Of a stretch of DNA of 64,000 nt, positions 10,975-23,200 are shown one piece after another. Origin of the DNA: Chondrilla cf. caribensis (lineage: Eukaryota > Porifera > Demospongiae > Chondrillida > Chondrillidae); contig OZ026558.1 of assembly GCA_964020155.1 (NCBI GenBank), forward strand, positions 1,850,663 to 1,914,662, given 5' to 3'. The position numbers were made by a program, and so were the translations under genes. Position 1 is the first letter of the stretch. Each line of letters starts with the position of its first letter. A model generated the notes under the pieces. It did not search any database. It was not told the origin of the DNA and saw only the letters and a list, made by a program, of their open reading frames with translations.

Positions 10975-13145
10975 TTAGACCACAAGGGGCGCTTCCAAGT
11001 CATTACTGTCCTTTTCTAGTTGACGCTGAGTGAGTTCTTTGCAACCCATTCTTGATTCTGTGCCTGTGTGACTTACGTGCTTGTTGCTTGGGGCTGCTTG
11101 CAGCCATTTTCCAATTATCCTAGTCAGAACAAAAGTTAGTACTCCCAGAATCAGTGGAAAAGTAATGGAGGCTATAAATCTCTCATGTCCTTGTTGACTA
11201 GCTGTATTCCTAGCATAGCTGCTGGAAGCTAGTGCTACACAGAAGCACATGATCATTGCCAGCAGTGCAACAAGTATGATGGCGTGTTTCATTTGTTTTC
11301 GCTGCCATTCTGGTCTCTGGTGGCTCGGAGAAAAGATGTATGCCGAAATGACAAACACCAAAGCAAATATGTTTGTGATGCAGAAGACAAAGAGAATGAG
11401 CACCATAGTGTTAGTGATTACAGTGAACGGCTCAGCGATAATAGTGAATGCAATAATTGTTCCATGAGTTGCAGCGAACAATACAGTTGTGAGGTTGATC
11501 CATAGCCCCACTCCAAACACAAGTGACTTGGCTCGTTTTGTATCACAGCAACAGAACAGTACACTGACCGGTAACATGAGAATGTAGGGAATGGCTGGTG
11601 GCTTAGTCTTGTATGCGAAGTATATGGCGATGGGAAGTGCTAGAAATAAGGGGCTGACTGCTGTTATCATGAGTGCAATGTGATATGTTACTTGGTTTGT
11701 ATCTTCTGGCTTTACTGCTTCACAGTTTAAATGGATGATTGTAAACACAAGTGGTAGCATAAGAAGGCTGCTACATGTAACAGCGCACATGATTCCATAG
11801 TATTTATAAGTGTAAGAATATGTCTGCTGTACATAGTAATCCATGTGATGACCAAGTATATATGTGATACCAGTCAGGATCAGAACGTTTTCAATCAGTA
11901 ATCCAGCAATCAGAAGTGTCCGTGTTACATTATAGCGGATACGAAGAGAGTTATACTCACGTGGATAGTAATAGAAACCTTCATTACAGTTCATCTGGGC
12001 AACCCCGGCATGTCTCTTCACGTCCTCTCCAAGTGCAAAATCTTGAAGCTGTTACAGGACATAAAAATATATGATACTATAATCTAGAGCAATTCTGCAA
12101 TGGGATTGTATTCATTATAATCTATTATATAATAGAATAAGCATAATACAGTGGAAATTCTTTATAACAACACTTTTAAACATATTATTAGACAGTCTTT
12201 ATAAGTACATGTCTCGTGGCCACAGATGTATTCTAATACACAGTAATGGTATTGGTTACACCAGCAAGTTGGTTATAATGGCAGGTAAACCAAGGATGAT
12301 GTGATGTCTGGCTGAAAATTAATAAGGAATTATAATTTTCAGATCTAGAAATTATTCATGGCATTGCATGTACAATAACTGGTCCAGGAACACATACTTA
12401 CAATTATTATTGTGTTGAATAGAGTAACATTATATCTTAAGTGTAGTCGAGAAGGACACAATTTCCTGTTTTTTGAATAGGTCAGCATTCAAACTACCAA
12501 TCTGATTCCGGCCCTGGATGTAACATGTTATATTGATAGGGAATTGAGGACACAGGCTATGATGGTCCATTTACTAATTTTGCACTAAATAGATTGCATT
12601 ATATATATTATACAGTACTCAAAATTGATATATTCGTGAGTATAAAATAATTTCGCTACTAGCACAAGGATGTGACTTACTGATGATGTTATCCTCAGAA
12701 GAATCTTGTTAATGTCTTGCTCATTACAAATGCAAGGGACAGTAATGTCAACTGTCTCAGGCTTCCATTCTTCAAAGAAATTCAAAGTGAATAGTGACAG
12801 GCGGTTTAAAATGTCAGGTCTACTGTACAGGAACAATGTTGAAGATAGCCACACCCATTGCACGTCATCACAGGTTGCTGTATCCGGTGATCTTGGACAA
12901 GTGGTTTCAGATCCATTTGGGAGAACAGCCTTGTAGGTCACCAACAAGGAGTAAGGTACATGTCCATAGGGAGGATATAGAGCTTGATATAGTGTGTCCC
13001 TGTTGAGACTGTTGTTGCCAAAGGTGGCCTTTTCGAACTCCACATAGTTGGAAACACAGCCGGATGTCAGTGTGCTAGAGTCAGCTTCGCACACGTACAC
13101 CGGCAGTATTGTCAGAAGTCCAAACACTGCAAAGAATATGTACAT
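10975..13145 (-). CDS. Type B polytopic membrane protein (gene B1)
   Basis: Exon 1 is 12681-13145 (155 codons) with a GTAAGT donor. Exon 2 is 10975-12048 (357 codons plus stop) after an AACAG acceptor. Intron 632 bp. Predicted 512 residues. MYIFFAVFGLLTILPVYVC is a signal peptide. The ectodomain has a CVSNYVEFE start, NNS and NGS sequons and extra cysteines (TTCPRS, ATCDD, CICNEQ) absent from type A. Exon 2 has about eight or nine hydrophobic segments, LFCCC at the end of the fourth, AEPFTVITN, and a hydrophilic tail ending EAPLVV in place of the type A EEILNP. Function not recognised; probably a plasma-membrane protein. No disabling mutation seen. Confidence 0.87.
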
Positions 13146-15048
13146 GATATTACCTCCCTGAGTGAATTACCAACTAAGCAATCAACTTTATTCAACAGAC
13201 GGCTATATATATTTCAACCATAGTCATTTTTGTAGCTTCACCTTATAATAACATTATTCATATGCATTTATTCATTGAACCAAATCACTCATTGCATTTT
13301 CAACTCAACATGTTTTTTGTTGGTGTGACATCCTCAATGAGAATCAAATGACCAGGAAATTCGGACCAGTTTATAAGCCCAGCTGTAATATATGGTTAAT
13401 TTATTCGAAATGTAAATTGACATGTATGTATACCATTAAAATAGACCACAATTATACAAACATCTATTTGCTGTATGAATTCATTGAAATTCTATAATTA
13501 TTATAACAATAATATAACCATTTTGTTATTTTTGTATTGAATTTCACCACACAAGCTAGTATGAATGTTTGAATGTTCCCATCCTATGTACATATGTTGA
13601 CTCATAAGTACAGATGAATTGATACGTAGTATATACATAATATGATTGTGTGGTAATAGCTTGCTTTCAATTGCACATTAACATGGATAGTATGGTATAC
13701 TTCTTTGTTTGACTGTGATAAAGGTAACACAATAGTTTAAGATCATGTAGCAATTACTTGAATTGAAATCTTTTGTGTGCTATGATAGCATCTGTCCTCA
13801 TAGAGAAGACACAATATACAGCTGCAATAATTTTATAATGATTATGTATCAAACTAGCTATTTCACAGTTATCAATCAGAGAACTGAATCAGATGTAAGT
13901 TTTTAGTTATTATTATTATAACAACAGGTCATGGTTGAGACATGCACCAAAGGACAATATGATGTGAAAAATGACAATTCCCAAGGGCACCTATCACTGC
14001 CCTTATGGCAGTTTGTAATCTATTGTGCAAGTGACATAATAATTGGTATTCATTTTCAATTCAAAGCATTGCTGCATGTGTACAACACATGTTGATCTAG
14101 AATGCAATGCCATGGATAAATGGACCTCTGTACCTATTATTGTGAAACTAATCTTTTCAGGTGTCCATTCACCTGCATACATGTATGCTTACAATTGACA
14201 TGTATTATTATTTTAATAATAATACTTTCTTGAAACAGAATTTGGGTTCAATTTAATTGTTTAATTGAAAATGAATGGTAAACCATTTGTAACTCACAAC
14301 AAAATGAAAATCCCAAAATCAACAAAATAACTTATATCTAATAATATTATATAATATCGCATAATACATCATATTACATACTTTGTTCATTATTATTATG
14401 TACTTGGCTTTAATAGATATATTATTAATTTTATTATCATAGTTGGTTATTAATTAGTAGTTATAATTTAGATTACCAAACAACCATCTAATAACCATGT
14501 ACGTACTGGCACCTTGTAACTACCATGTAACAACCTTGTAACATGTAATACAGTTTTGTGGGGAAATTACAGCCTACAAGTAAAGGTACAAACTGTGCAA
14601 TGCAAAAATATCCTTGCAGCATTGGAAGTATACCTACATGTTATTGAAGGTAATATATAGTGTTAGTGATTAATTAGACCTTATGAACAACAGATGTACC
14701 TTTTCCTTTCCTAAGTACGGCTGATGTGCCTAAATGCATGTTTATTCATTGAAAATTATAAAATGCTCGATCTAGGCCAAATGGGTCACTTGACCCCTGG
14801 ATCTGCCCCGATCATAATATTATTATGTTTTACACAAATGGACATGAAGACAAGTCATATAAATTAGTTTTCTACTGTATACGGCTGCACATTTGTATGA
14901 AACCATATTAATATATATATTAATGCAAAATCACTCAATGTGTGATAAATTCATGTATATTAATGAATGATAATTCTGCTGATGTAATTAAGAAAGATGT
15001 AAGTTTGTACAGTATTATCATGTGAAATATTTGCATTATATATGCCGA
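13146..15048. other. Intergenic stretch B1-A2
   Basis: No gene seen. 13540-14560 is homologous to 21240-23230 and 35740-36850 (shared CAAGGGCACCT.TCACTGCCC block near 13982). 14560-15048 is the type A 3' flank: the GC-rich motif at 14771-14812, then the ATCACTCAATGTGTGATAA block near 14931. Confidence 0.5.
13204..13211 (-). promoter_or_regulatory. TATA-like box of B1
   Basis: TATATATA lies about 60 bp upstream of the B1 ATG, inside a segment (GGCTATATATATTTCA) conserved at the equivalent position of B2. This predicts a short 5' UTR of roughly 30 bases. Confidence 0.45.
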
Positions 15049-16680
15049 TCATGGATTAAGAATTTCTTCATCCTCAATTAACTCAGTTGTGTTTCCCTCA
15101 GCAGACTGATCTCTGCTATCATTGCCCCTCTTGTGTACTTGATTACCACCTGAATTATCCAAAAGCTTCCAAATCAATGTCTTCAGGAACAATGTAACTG
15201 TTCCAAGAATGACTGGAATGAAAGCAGAGCTGAGTAAAGCCCTAAAATTGTCTTGCTTTGTATCCACATTGATGGCATATCCACTGGAACCAAGTACAGC
15301 ACAATAACAGCCAACCATAGCAAGTAGTGGGATGAGTACCACAGCATGCAGTATGGTGGTTCCTCTTCCCTGTGGTCTCTGTTGCTTTGGAGTGAAGAGG
15401 TAGGCAGAAATTGTGAACACCAAAGCGAAAATGTTGATAAGGCAGAAAAGACAAAGTATGAGAACAAGTGCATTTGTAATAACAGCAAATGGCTCAGCAA
15501 GCACTGCAACACCAATAATTGTTCCGTGTATGGTGATGTAAAGTACTGTCATCACATTGATCAAAATACCCATACAAAATACAAATGGCTTTGTACGCTG
15601 CAGCTTACAGCAGCAGAAGAGTACAACAGTTGGAATCAAGAAAATGTATGGTATGGAAGGTGGCTTAACTGTTCGAGCAAAGTATATGGCAATGGGTACT
15701 GCAAGTAAAGCAGGGAGGCTGGTTATGCCAATACCAGTGACTAAGAAACCAATATCACTTCCATTCTGAGGTGATACCCTGATCAATACTGATAATACAC
15801 AGTACATCATGAATGGCAACATGAAGATGTTGCAACATGTGATACCACTTATCAGTCCATAATGCTTGTGGGTGTAGAAATAAGTTTGTTGTACATGAGT
15901 CTCCAAATGGCACTTCAGTACTAGGATAATTCCAATTGAGACCAGTATAAGCTCCATTACTGCCCCAATGTACATAATCATTCGAGTCACATTAAAGCGT
16001 TTGTTGAAATCAGTAAAATCTTTTGGAATTTGAAGAAATTCCTGACTGTTATTGCAGGTTTCTTGAACAAATCCTGAGTGCTGGTTAGTTTTTGTAGCAT
16101 CTTCAAGTGTATAATCCTGAAGCTGGATGAGGAATGCATGAATAATATACAGTAATAATATTATACTATCAATAATATTAATCGGACAATACGTATGTAT
16201 GATCATACTTACTGAAGTGGTCATTTGCAATAGGAATTTTGTTGTCACGTTGGAACAAGGATAGGGAACAAAAATTGTTATTTTAGGAGGTTTCCATTCT
16301 TCAAAATAGTTCAATGTGTAAAGTGAGAGTTTGTTGAGAAACTCTGGTCTACTGTATATGAACACTATTGAAGACATCCATATCAGCTCAGGTCTTGGAC
16401 AGGATGGTGTACTGAGCAATGTGACTTCTGATCCATTTGCATCAATTGATTTATAATCCACTATCACTGAATAAGGCATATGTCCATACGGTGGGTAGAA
16501 GGCCTGGGACAATTTCTTCCTGTTTTCTGTGTTCATGAAGGTTATCTCTTCAAACTTCCTGTAATCTTCAACACAGTTAATGGAGCTCTCAATGGTGCTG
16601 AACCCATTGGATGCTATACAAGCACAATACAGTACTGACAATATACCAATAGCAGTCAACAATGTGAACCTCACTGCCAT
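15049..16680 (-). CDS. Type A polytopic membrane protein (gene A2)
   Basis: Exon 1 is 16213-16680 (156 codons, start MAVRFTLL) and exon 2 is 15049-16122 (357 codons plus stop), giving 513 residues. The 90-bp intron (16123-16212) is phase 0 and free of stops, so the locus can also be read as a single ORF. If retained, the intron would add a hydrophobic stretch (IIDSIILLLYIIHAFLI). Compared with other type A genes the first sequon is lost through a 3-bp deletion (MNTENR instead of MNNTENR); the NGS and NVT sequons remain. The LFCCC motif and ELIEDEEILNP tail are intact. Upstream lies a type C relic. Start chosen by signal-peptide fit; a Met 15 codons upstream is possible. Confidence 0.88.
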   Translation of the reverse strand: MAVRFTLLTAIGILSVLYCACIASNGFSTIESSINCVEDYRKFEEITFMNTENRKKLSQAFYPPYGHMPYSVIVDYKSIDANGSEVTLLSTPSCPRPELIWMSSIVFIYSRPEFLNKLSLYTLNYFEEWKPPKITIFVPYPCSNVTTKFLLQMTTSVSMIIHTYCPINIIDSIILLLYIIHAFLIQLQDYTLEDATKTNQHSGFVQETCNNSQEFLQIPKDFTDFNKRFNVTRMIMYIGAVMELILVSIGIILVLKCHLETHVQQTYFYTHKHYGLISGITCCNIFMLPFMMYCVLSVLIRVSPQNGSDIGFLVTGIGITSLPALLAVPIAIYFARTVKPPSIPYIFLIPTVVLFCCCKLQRTKPFVFCMGILINVMTVLYITIHGTIIGVAVLAEPFAVITNALVLILCLFCLINIFALVFTISAYLFTPKQQRPQGRGTTILHAVVLIPLLAMVGCYCAVLGSSGYAINVDTKQDNFRALLSSAFIPVILGTVTLFLKTLIWKLLDNSGGNQVHKRGNDSRDQSAEGNTTELIEDEEILNP

Positions 16681-16789
16681 AACTGGTGATATTGTCGTTG
16701 TACTGTATGTGGCTGTATTTATCAAGTCACAACCAATACTTACTCAATGCGTTTATGAAAATGAAAGCAATTTGCAACAAGCAACAAGT

Positions 16790-17265
16790 TTTTTATCACT
16801 GCAAATGGTTTGGCTAATACTGAAAACAGTGTGAGTGACGATGCAATCATAACATTCTAGAAAGCTACCATGTTGATCCACAGTGCTGTCTCAAGTAGAA
16901 GTGACTTCACATGTTTTGTACTACAATAACAGAACAGTACAGTGACTGGTATCACGAGAATGACGTAGGGAATAGCTGGTGGCTGCTTAGACTTGTAGAA
17001 TGTTTGTAGTCTTTCATACAAAGTATTCCTGGAAGAAATACCCATGGATATTCCTAAGATGTACGGAAGTATGAGTCTCTTGTCACTGTCATCTGATTGG
17101 AGTATATAGCTGATTGACAACTGATATGTGTCCATAACACAACACTGTTGCAGTTATTAATCCAATCACAGTCACTCCCCACATTAAGCCATAGTACTAG
17201 TATGAATAGGAATATGTGTCCATAATAGGAATAGCAATTAACCACAGCAAAATGACTTCCAGTAT
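16790..17265 (-). pseudogene. Type C exon 2 relic upstream of A2
   Basis: Minus-strand matches to the first half of type C exon 2: the loop with QSDDSDKRLILPYILGI, the PPAIPYV segment, the cysteine-rich stretch (degraded to LFCYC) and ALWINMVAF. Indels and stops break it, and both exon ends are missing. No exon 1 relic was found nearby. Confidence 0.75.
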
Positions 17266-18263
17266 ACCTCCAATTATATTTTATGTTTGTAACTGCAGAT
17301 TGAGAGTTTTCTGTTATATATGTACCAAATACTATTTAGTTGTACTTGTGTATACTACTGAGTGTATATAAATACCATTTTGCGTATCTTCATATACTAG
17401 GTGATATTCACTAATTGCTTATAACCCTAAAATATTGGTATATAACTAATAATTGAAGTAGCAGTACTAACTGTATATTATGATATGTCATTGCACATGG
17501 TATATAGCATAGATTTATACGTATATATACTCACATTCTGTGGCCATTCAAGTATCTATGATTGTATGTAGCATCTGACCTTGCAGTATGCAATTATTTA
17601 AACTCAATTATTGGCACTTTATCTGTTAATTATTGTGAACAGTAACTGTTACTGTAGTTGGAATTGTAATAGTGCATGCATGAGTCACAATTGAAACAAT
17701 TAAGTCTGATCTCTCCACCTATTTGTCCCTTGGGCATATTCACGAGCGTGGAACAGTAATACTGCATCACTAATGAAGTGATTGATTGTACTTACTTCAA
17801 TCATTTTCAATGAGTGGTATATTTCATGTATTGCGATATAAATGCTGGACTATTATGTGAATCCATGTGGCACACAGATCAAATTAGGTAAGCATGTAGC
17901 CAAAGCAGAATTGATATAGACTACAAATTCTTACATTCCTACAATCAGTAGATTGCATATACCCTATGTATTTCCAGCTTATTCACTGTGCATGCTTGTA
18001 ATTTTATACCAATAATATTCTGCTGTTATTGTAGATGTTACTTCCACTTTTTCATTTTAAATTTATTATTCTTAGCTGTTCACTCTATATAGCTGTATTG
18101 TGTACATTATTATGAAATCACTTCTGAATCACTATATTAAACTGCATTATGTATTGTGATAAGAAAATGTGTGTTGACAATATGTACATGTACGTTAATT
18201 TGCATGTTAATTACGAATTAATATGTTACTACTTTACTGTTCACAATACGTATTGCTGCAATG
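17266..18263. other. Intergenic stretch, left flank of B2
   Basis: 17290-17520 matches 10490-10720 and 18000-18260 matches 10735-10974. The 470 bp between has no counterpart at B1 and no recognisable feature. Confidence 0.5.
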
Positions 18264-20286
18264 TTAGACCACAAGGGGCGCTTCCAAGTCATTACTGTCC
18301 TTTTCTAGAAGACGAGTGAGTTCTTTGTAACCGATACTCGATTCTGTACCTGTGTGACTTGCATGTTTATTGCTTGGGGTTGCTTGCAACCATTTCCCAG
18401 TTATCCTAGTCAGAATGAAAGTTATTACTCCCAGAATTAGTGGAATGGTAATGGAGGCTATAAATCTCTCATGTCCTTGTTGACTAGCTGTATTCCTAGC
18501 ATAGCTACTGGAAGCTAGTGCTACACAGAAACACATGACCATTGCCAGGAGTGCAACGAGTATGACGGCATGTTTCATTTGTTTTCTCTGCCATTCCGGT
18601 CTCTTGTGGCTTGGAGAAAAGATGTATGCCGAAATGACAAACACCAAAGCAAATATGTTTGTGATGCAGAAGACAAAGAGAATGAGCACCATAGTGTTAG
18701 TGATAACAGTGAACGGCTCAGCGAGAATAGTGAATGCAATAATTGTTCCATGAGTTGCAACGAATAATCCAGTTGCGAGGTTGATCCATAGCCCCACTCC
18801 AAACACAAGTAACTTGGCCCGTTTTGTATTGCAGCAACAGAACAGTAGACTGACTGGTAACATAAGAATGTAGGGAATGGCTGGTGGTTTAGTCTTGTAT
18901 GCGAAGTATATGGCGATGGGAAGTACTACAAATATGGGGCAGACCGCTGTCATCAAGAGTGCAATGTAATATGTTATTTCGCCTATAGTCACTGGCTGTA
19001 CTGCTCTACAGTTGAGAATAATGATGATAGCTGCAATTGGTAACATGAGAAGACTGCTGCATGTAACACCGCACATGATGCCATAGTATTTGTAAGTGTA
19101 GGAATAAGTCTGCTGTGCGTAATAGTCCATGTGATGACCAAGTACATAGATGATGCCAATCAGGATCAATATGTTTTCAATCAGTAATCCAACTATCAGA
19201 ATTGTTCGTGTTATATTATAGCGGTTACGGGGAGAGCTATACTCATGTGGATAGTAATAGAATCCTTTACCTTCCTTACAGCTCATCAGGGCAATCCCAG
19301 CATGTCTCTTCACCTTCTCTCCTAGTGCGAAATCTTGAAGCTGTTACAGGACATAAAATATATGATAATCCACAGTAATTATGCAATAGGATTGTATTCA
19401 TTATGAATGCTGTTTAGTATAACCATCATAATACAGTCAAACCGCTTTATAACACTTTTACATACTATTAGGCAGTCTCTCCAAGAACATGTCTTGTGGC
19501 CACAGATGTAATCTAATACACTGTAATAGTATTGCTTAAAGAATTATAATTTTCTGATCTGGAAATCATGACAGTTCATGGGCATGTGATGTAACCGGAA
19601 CACATGCTATAGTACTGTGTCAAATATACTAACATTCATCTTGAGTGTAGTTGAGATAGACATAAATTCTTGTTTTCGAAGAGGCACACAAACTCAAAGA
19701 CATTCATAGATGTCATATTGATAGGGAATATACAGTGCAAAATGTCAAAATCGACACATTATATATTATACTGTATCTAAATATGTCTTTCATATTAATT
19801 ATTAATTTTTACTAGCCTAAGGATGTGACTTACTGATGTTGTTATCCTTAGAAGAGTCTTGTTTATATCTTGTTCATTACAAATGCAAGGGACGGTAATG
19901 TTCACTGTCTCAGGCTTCCATTCTTTAAAATGGTTCAAAGTGTATAGTGACAGGCGGTTCAAAATGTCCGGTCTACTGTACAGGAACGCTGTGGAAGATA
20001 GCCAAACCCATTGCACACCATTACAGGTATCCAGTGACCTTGGATAGGTGGTTTCAGATCCATTGGGAAGAACGGCCTTGTAGTTTACCAATAGGGACAA
20101 AGGTAAATGTCCATAAAGAGGATATAGAGCTTGATATAGTGTGTCCCTGTTGAGACTGTTGTTGCCAAAGGTGGCCTTTTCGAACTCCACATAGTTGGAA
20201 ACACAGCCGGATGTCAGTGTGCTAGAGTCAGCATCATACACTGGCAGTACAGTCAGAAGTCCACACACTGCAAAAAATATGTACAT
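18264..20286 (-). CDS. Type B polytopic membrane protein (gene B2)
   Basis: Exon 1 is 19834-20286 (151 codons) with a GTAAGT donor. Exon 2 is 18264-19340 (358 codons plus stop) after an AACAG acceptor. Intron 493 bp. Predicted 509 residues. Same plan as B1, with a slightly shorter ectodomain: four codons are missing around VYDADSS and SLDTCNG, so one of the extra B1 cysteines (TTCPRS) is now TTYPRS. Differences from B1 are concentrated in the ectodomain, in the second and third hydrophobic segments and in the loop between them (VQPVTIGEITY); the TM4-TM8 core is almost identical. Tail ends EAPLVV. Apparently intact. Confidence 0.87.
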
Positions 20287-23200
20287 GATATTACCTCCCT
20301 GAGTGAACTAAGTAAGAGCTTTATCAGTCGGCTATATATATTTCAGCTATGAACATTTTTGTAGCTTCAGCATGAAATAGCATTGTATCCATTTTCAATT
20401 ATCCATTGGCCCAGATCACTCATTGCATTTTCAACACAACACGTTTACGTGACATTGCGAATGAGAATCAGTTGACCATAAAATTTTGACCACTTTATAA
20501 GTCCAGCTGCAATATTATACAATTATATATGAATGTTTTATAGTTAGAAATGTACTTGTCCAGCATATAAGATGCACATTTATTATTGCAAAATCAAAGT
20601 GGAAGTTATGAATCACTGTATTCAAATAAAATATTTAAGTCTGATTATCATTAATAGAGCAAACAATTCCACTGATCACTTGAAGTGATGAAAATCTACT
20701 TCCACCTCCTTGTACCCATAACCGGTACTGAATAGTTTTAATTCCATGAATCCCATTTAATGATAGATTGTATTCTATAAAATTCTGTATTGTAAGTCTA
20801 AACTGATGCCTGACCACATTAAAAGGAAGTTTCGTTTCAGTAATTTCATACAGATCTATATTCCTCTATCTTTTAGATTAGTGGGAAAATACAAATATAT
20901 CATTTCTTGACATGGAAGGTACTGGGGTACCTCTGAAAAAGCTCGAATATTTTCATTGCCAAAAAGATTGAATATTTACACGGTTTGGTGTCTTCAGTGC
21001 ACTTTACATCCAAGATCCATTAGAGGCAGGTTAAAACAGGTTATTGCTTGGTTAAGAAAAAACTTTTGTGTTTTTGTAATATTGGAAGTTAAGATATCCC
21101 TAATTACTTTACATTGTGTTATCTGTTCATTGGCAATTGAATTAAACTAGACCACAATCCTACAAACATCTATTTACTGTATTGAATTCATGGAAATTCT
21201 ATAATTATTGTTATAGTATTATTATAATCAATATTTGTTATTATTGTGAATGGAATTATACTACACAAGCTAGTATCGCATGGGCAGCAGTGTTAACATC
21301 ATTTTGTCAGTGTTGTTACACAGTAAAATCAATAAGTTAATGATCATACCTATCCATGTACAACTCTTTTGATTAGTCTCAATGTTCTCATCCTATACAC
21401 ACATGTTAACCCTAATGCGATGATGAATGGATACCTAATATTAATAATATGATTGTATAGCGATAAGAATGCTTGCTTTCAGTTGTACATCAACATGGAT
21501 AGTATGATATACTTTTTGTTGGACTGTGATGAAAGCATTTTGATAGTCCCAAATCATGCAGCAACCACATGCATTTAGACGCTATTATGTGCCATTAGCT
21601 ATGTTTTCTATTATAATATCAGAATATGCCCACATCAGAGGATTGACAACAATATGCAGCAATTCTATTATAATGTGTCAAGCTAGCTGTCAATGTCATG
21701 ATTGAGACATGAGCCCCAGACGATTTATGCCAACACCCAAGGGCTTGTCTTACTGCCTTTGTGGAAGTTCTTAGATCAGCTGCTAAATATTGCACATAGA
21801 AACCCATGACCAACATCCCTGAACATTTGATCCACATGTTATTGTGCGTAGTAATGATGAAATAGGAGTGTATTCATTGTGAAATCAGATACTGTAACAG
21901 TTCTACTTCTGTTTCAATACAAATTCAAAAATCTATTGTGCCATTTGCATAATACATGGTTTCCATTTCAGTTCAAACTATTGTTGCATGAGAACGAAAC
22001 ATGTTGATCTATAATGTATAGCTAAACGGACCTGTGTACCCATGTTACACAAACTAGTATTGCATGAGCAGCAACATGATGTGTTAACAGCATATTAGGT
22101 CAGCGTTTTTACACTGTAATTTCAATATGTTAATAATTATACCTAGCTCTTCTGGTTAGTTTGAATGTTCCCATCCTATGCACACATGTTGAATCATTTG
22201 TATAGATACTTATTGATTGATACTTAATATTAATTGATACTCAGTATATTATACATATTATATATGATTGTGTAGTGATAGGAATGCTTGCTTTCAGTTG
22301 TACATTAACATGGATAGGATGATATACTTCTTTGCTTGACTGTGATAAAGGCATCTCAATAGTTTAAGATCATGCAGCAAGTACTTGAATTTTGAAATCT
22401 ATTGTGTGCTATAATATTAGCTGTATTCCCTATTAAAATAATTAGCATCTGTCCTCATAAAGATGATGCCAATATACAGCAATTTTATAATGTGTCGAAC
22501 TAGCTATAATTTCATAGTTACCAATCAGACAGCTGAATCAGATGTACGTTTTTAGTTATTATAATCATAGCAACAGGTCATGGTTGAGACATGCACCCAA
22601 GGACAATATGATGTGAAAAATGCCAATTCCCAAGGGCACCTCTCACTGCCCTTATGGCAGTTTGTACCTACTGTATAATGCACACACAGTACCAGTGACA
22701 GCATGAACTTGTGATCCACATGTTATTGTTGTAATGCTGCAATAGGAGTGTAATTGTTATGAAATAGAATAGTAGCAGTTACATATTTGGTATTTATTTT
22801 TAATTCAAACTATGTATTGTTGCATGTGTACGGCACGTGTCGATGTAGAATGCATAGACAAATGGACCTGTGTATCTATGTTAGTGAAACGAATCTTCGT
22901 TTCAGGTGTCCATTCACCTGCATACATACGTATGCTTACAATTGACATGTATTATTATCATAATAGTGGGAGGCAGTGAGAGCATACCTCCTTGAAACAG
23001 AATTTGTCTTCAATTTAATTGATTAATTGAAAATGAGACGTAAACCATTTATAACTCACAACAAAAAGAAAATCCCAAAATCAACAAAATATCATAAACA
23101 TAATAATATTATGCTTATATGGTATTTGGTTGATTTATATTATATAGATATTTATTATCTTTATGGTTATTAATAATTAGTTACAATTTAGATTACAAGC

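Larger units (their letters stand above)
10490..13260. repeat. Type B duplication block, copy 1
   Basis: Homologous to about 17285-20400, from AACTGCAGATTGAGAGTTTT on the left to past the TATA region of the gene on the right. Copy 2 has about 470 extra bases near 17530-18000. Coding parts are much more similar than flanks and intron. Confidence 0.8.
17285..20400. repeat. Type B duplication block, copy 2
   Basis: Second copy of the B block (see 10490-13260), containing gene B2. The two copies are about 7 kb apart, with A2 and a type C relic between them. Confidence 0.8.

Noticed and set aside
15183..15515. Alternative minus-strand ORFs of about 110 codons overlapping type A exon 2
   Set aside because: Shifted frames of the same exon; they lack the conserved motifs and are explained by the parent coding sequence.
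15346..15708. Long plus-strand ORFs inside type A exon 2, repeated at each paralog
   Set aside because: They are antisense shadows of the conserved minus-strand exon and recur only because the exon does. No signal for an independent protein.
15049..16725. Single-exon gene of 558 codons (and 578 codons at 47361-49097)
   Set aside because: The central 90 bp has perfect donor and acceptor sites, is not conserved as protein, and paralogs have a stop-containing intron at the same point. Treated as intron; retention is kept as a finding.
20956..21150. Plus-strand ORF of 64 codons in an apparently inserted segment
   Set aside because: No start context, domain or repeat copy to support it.
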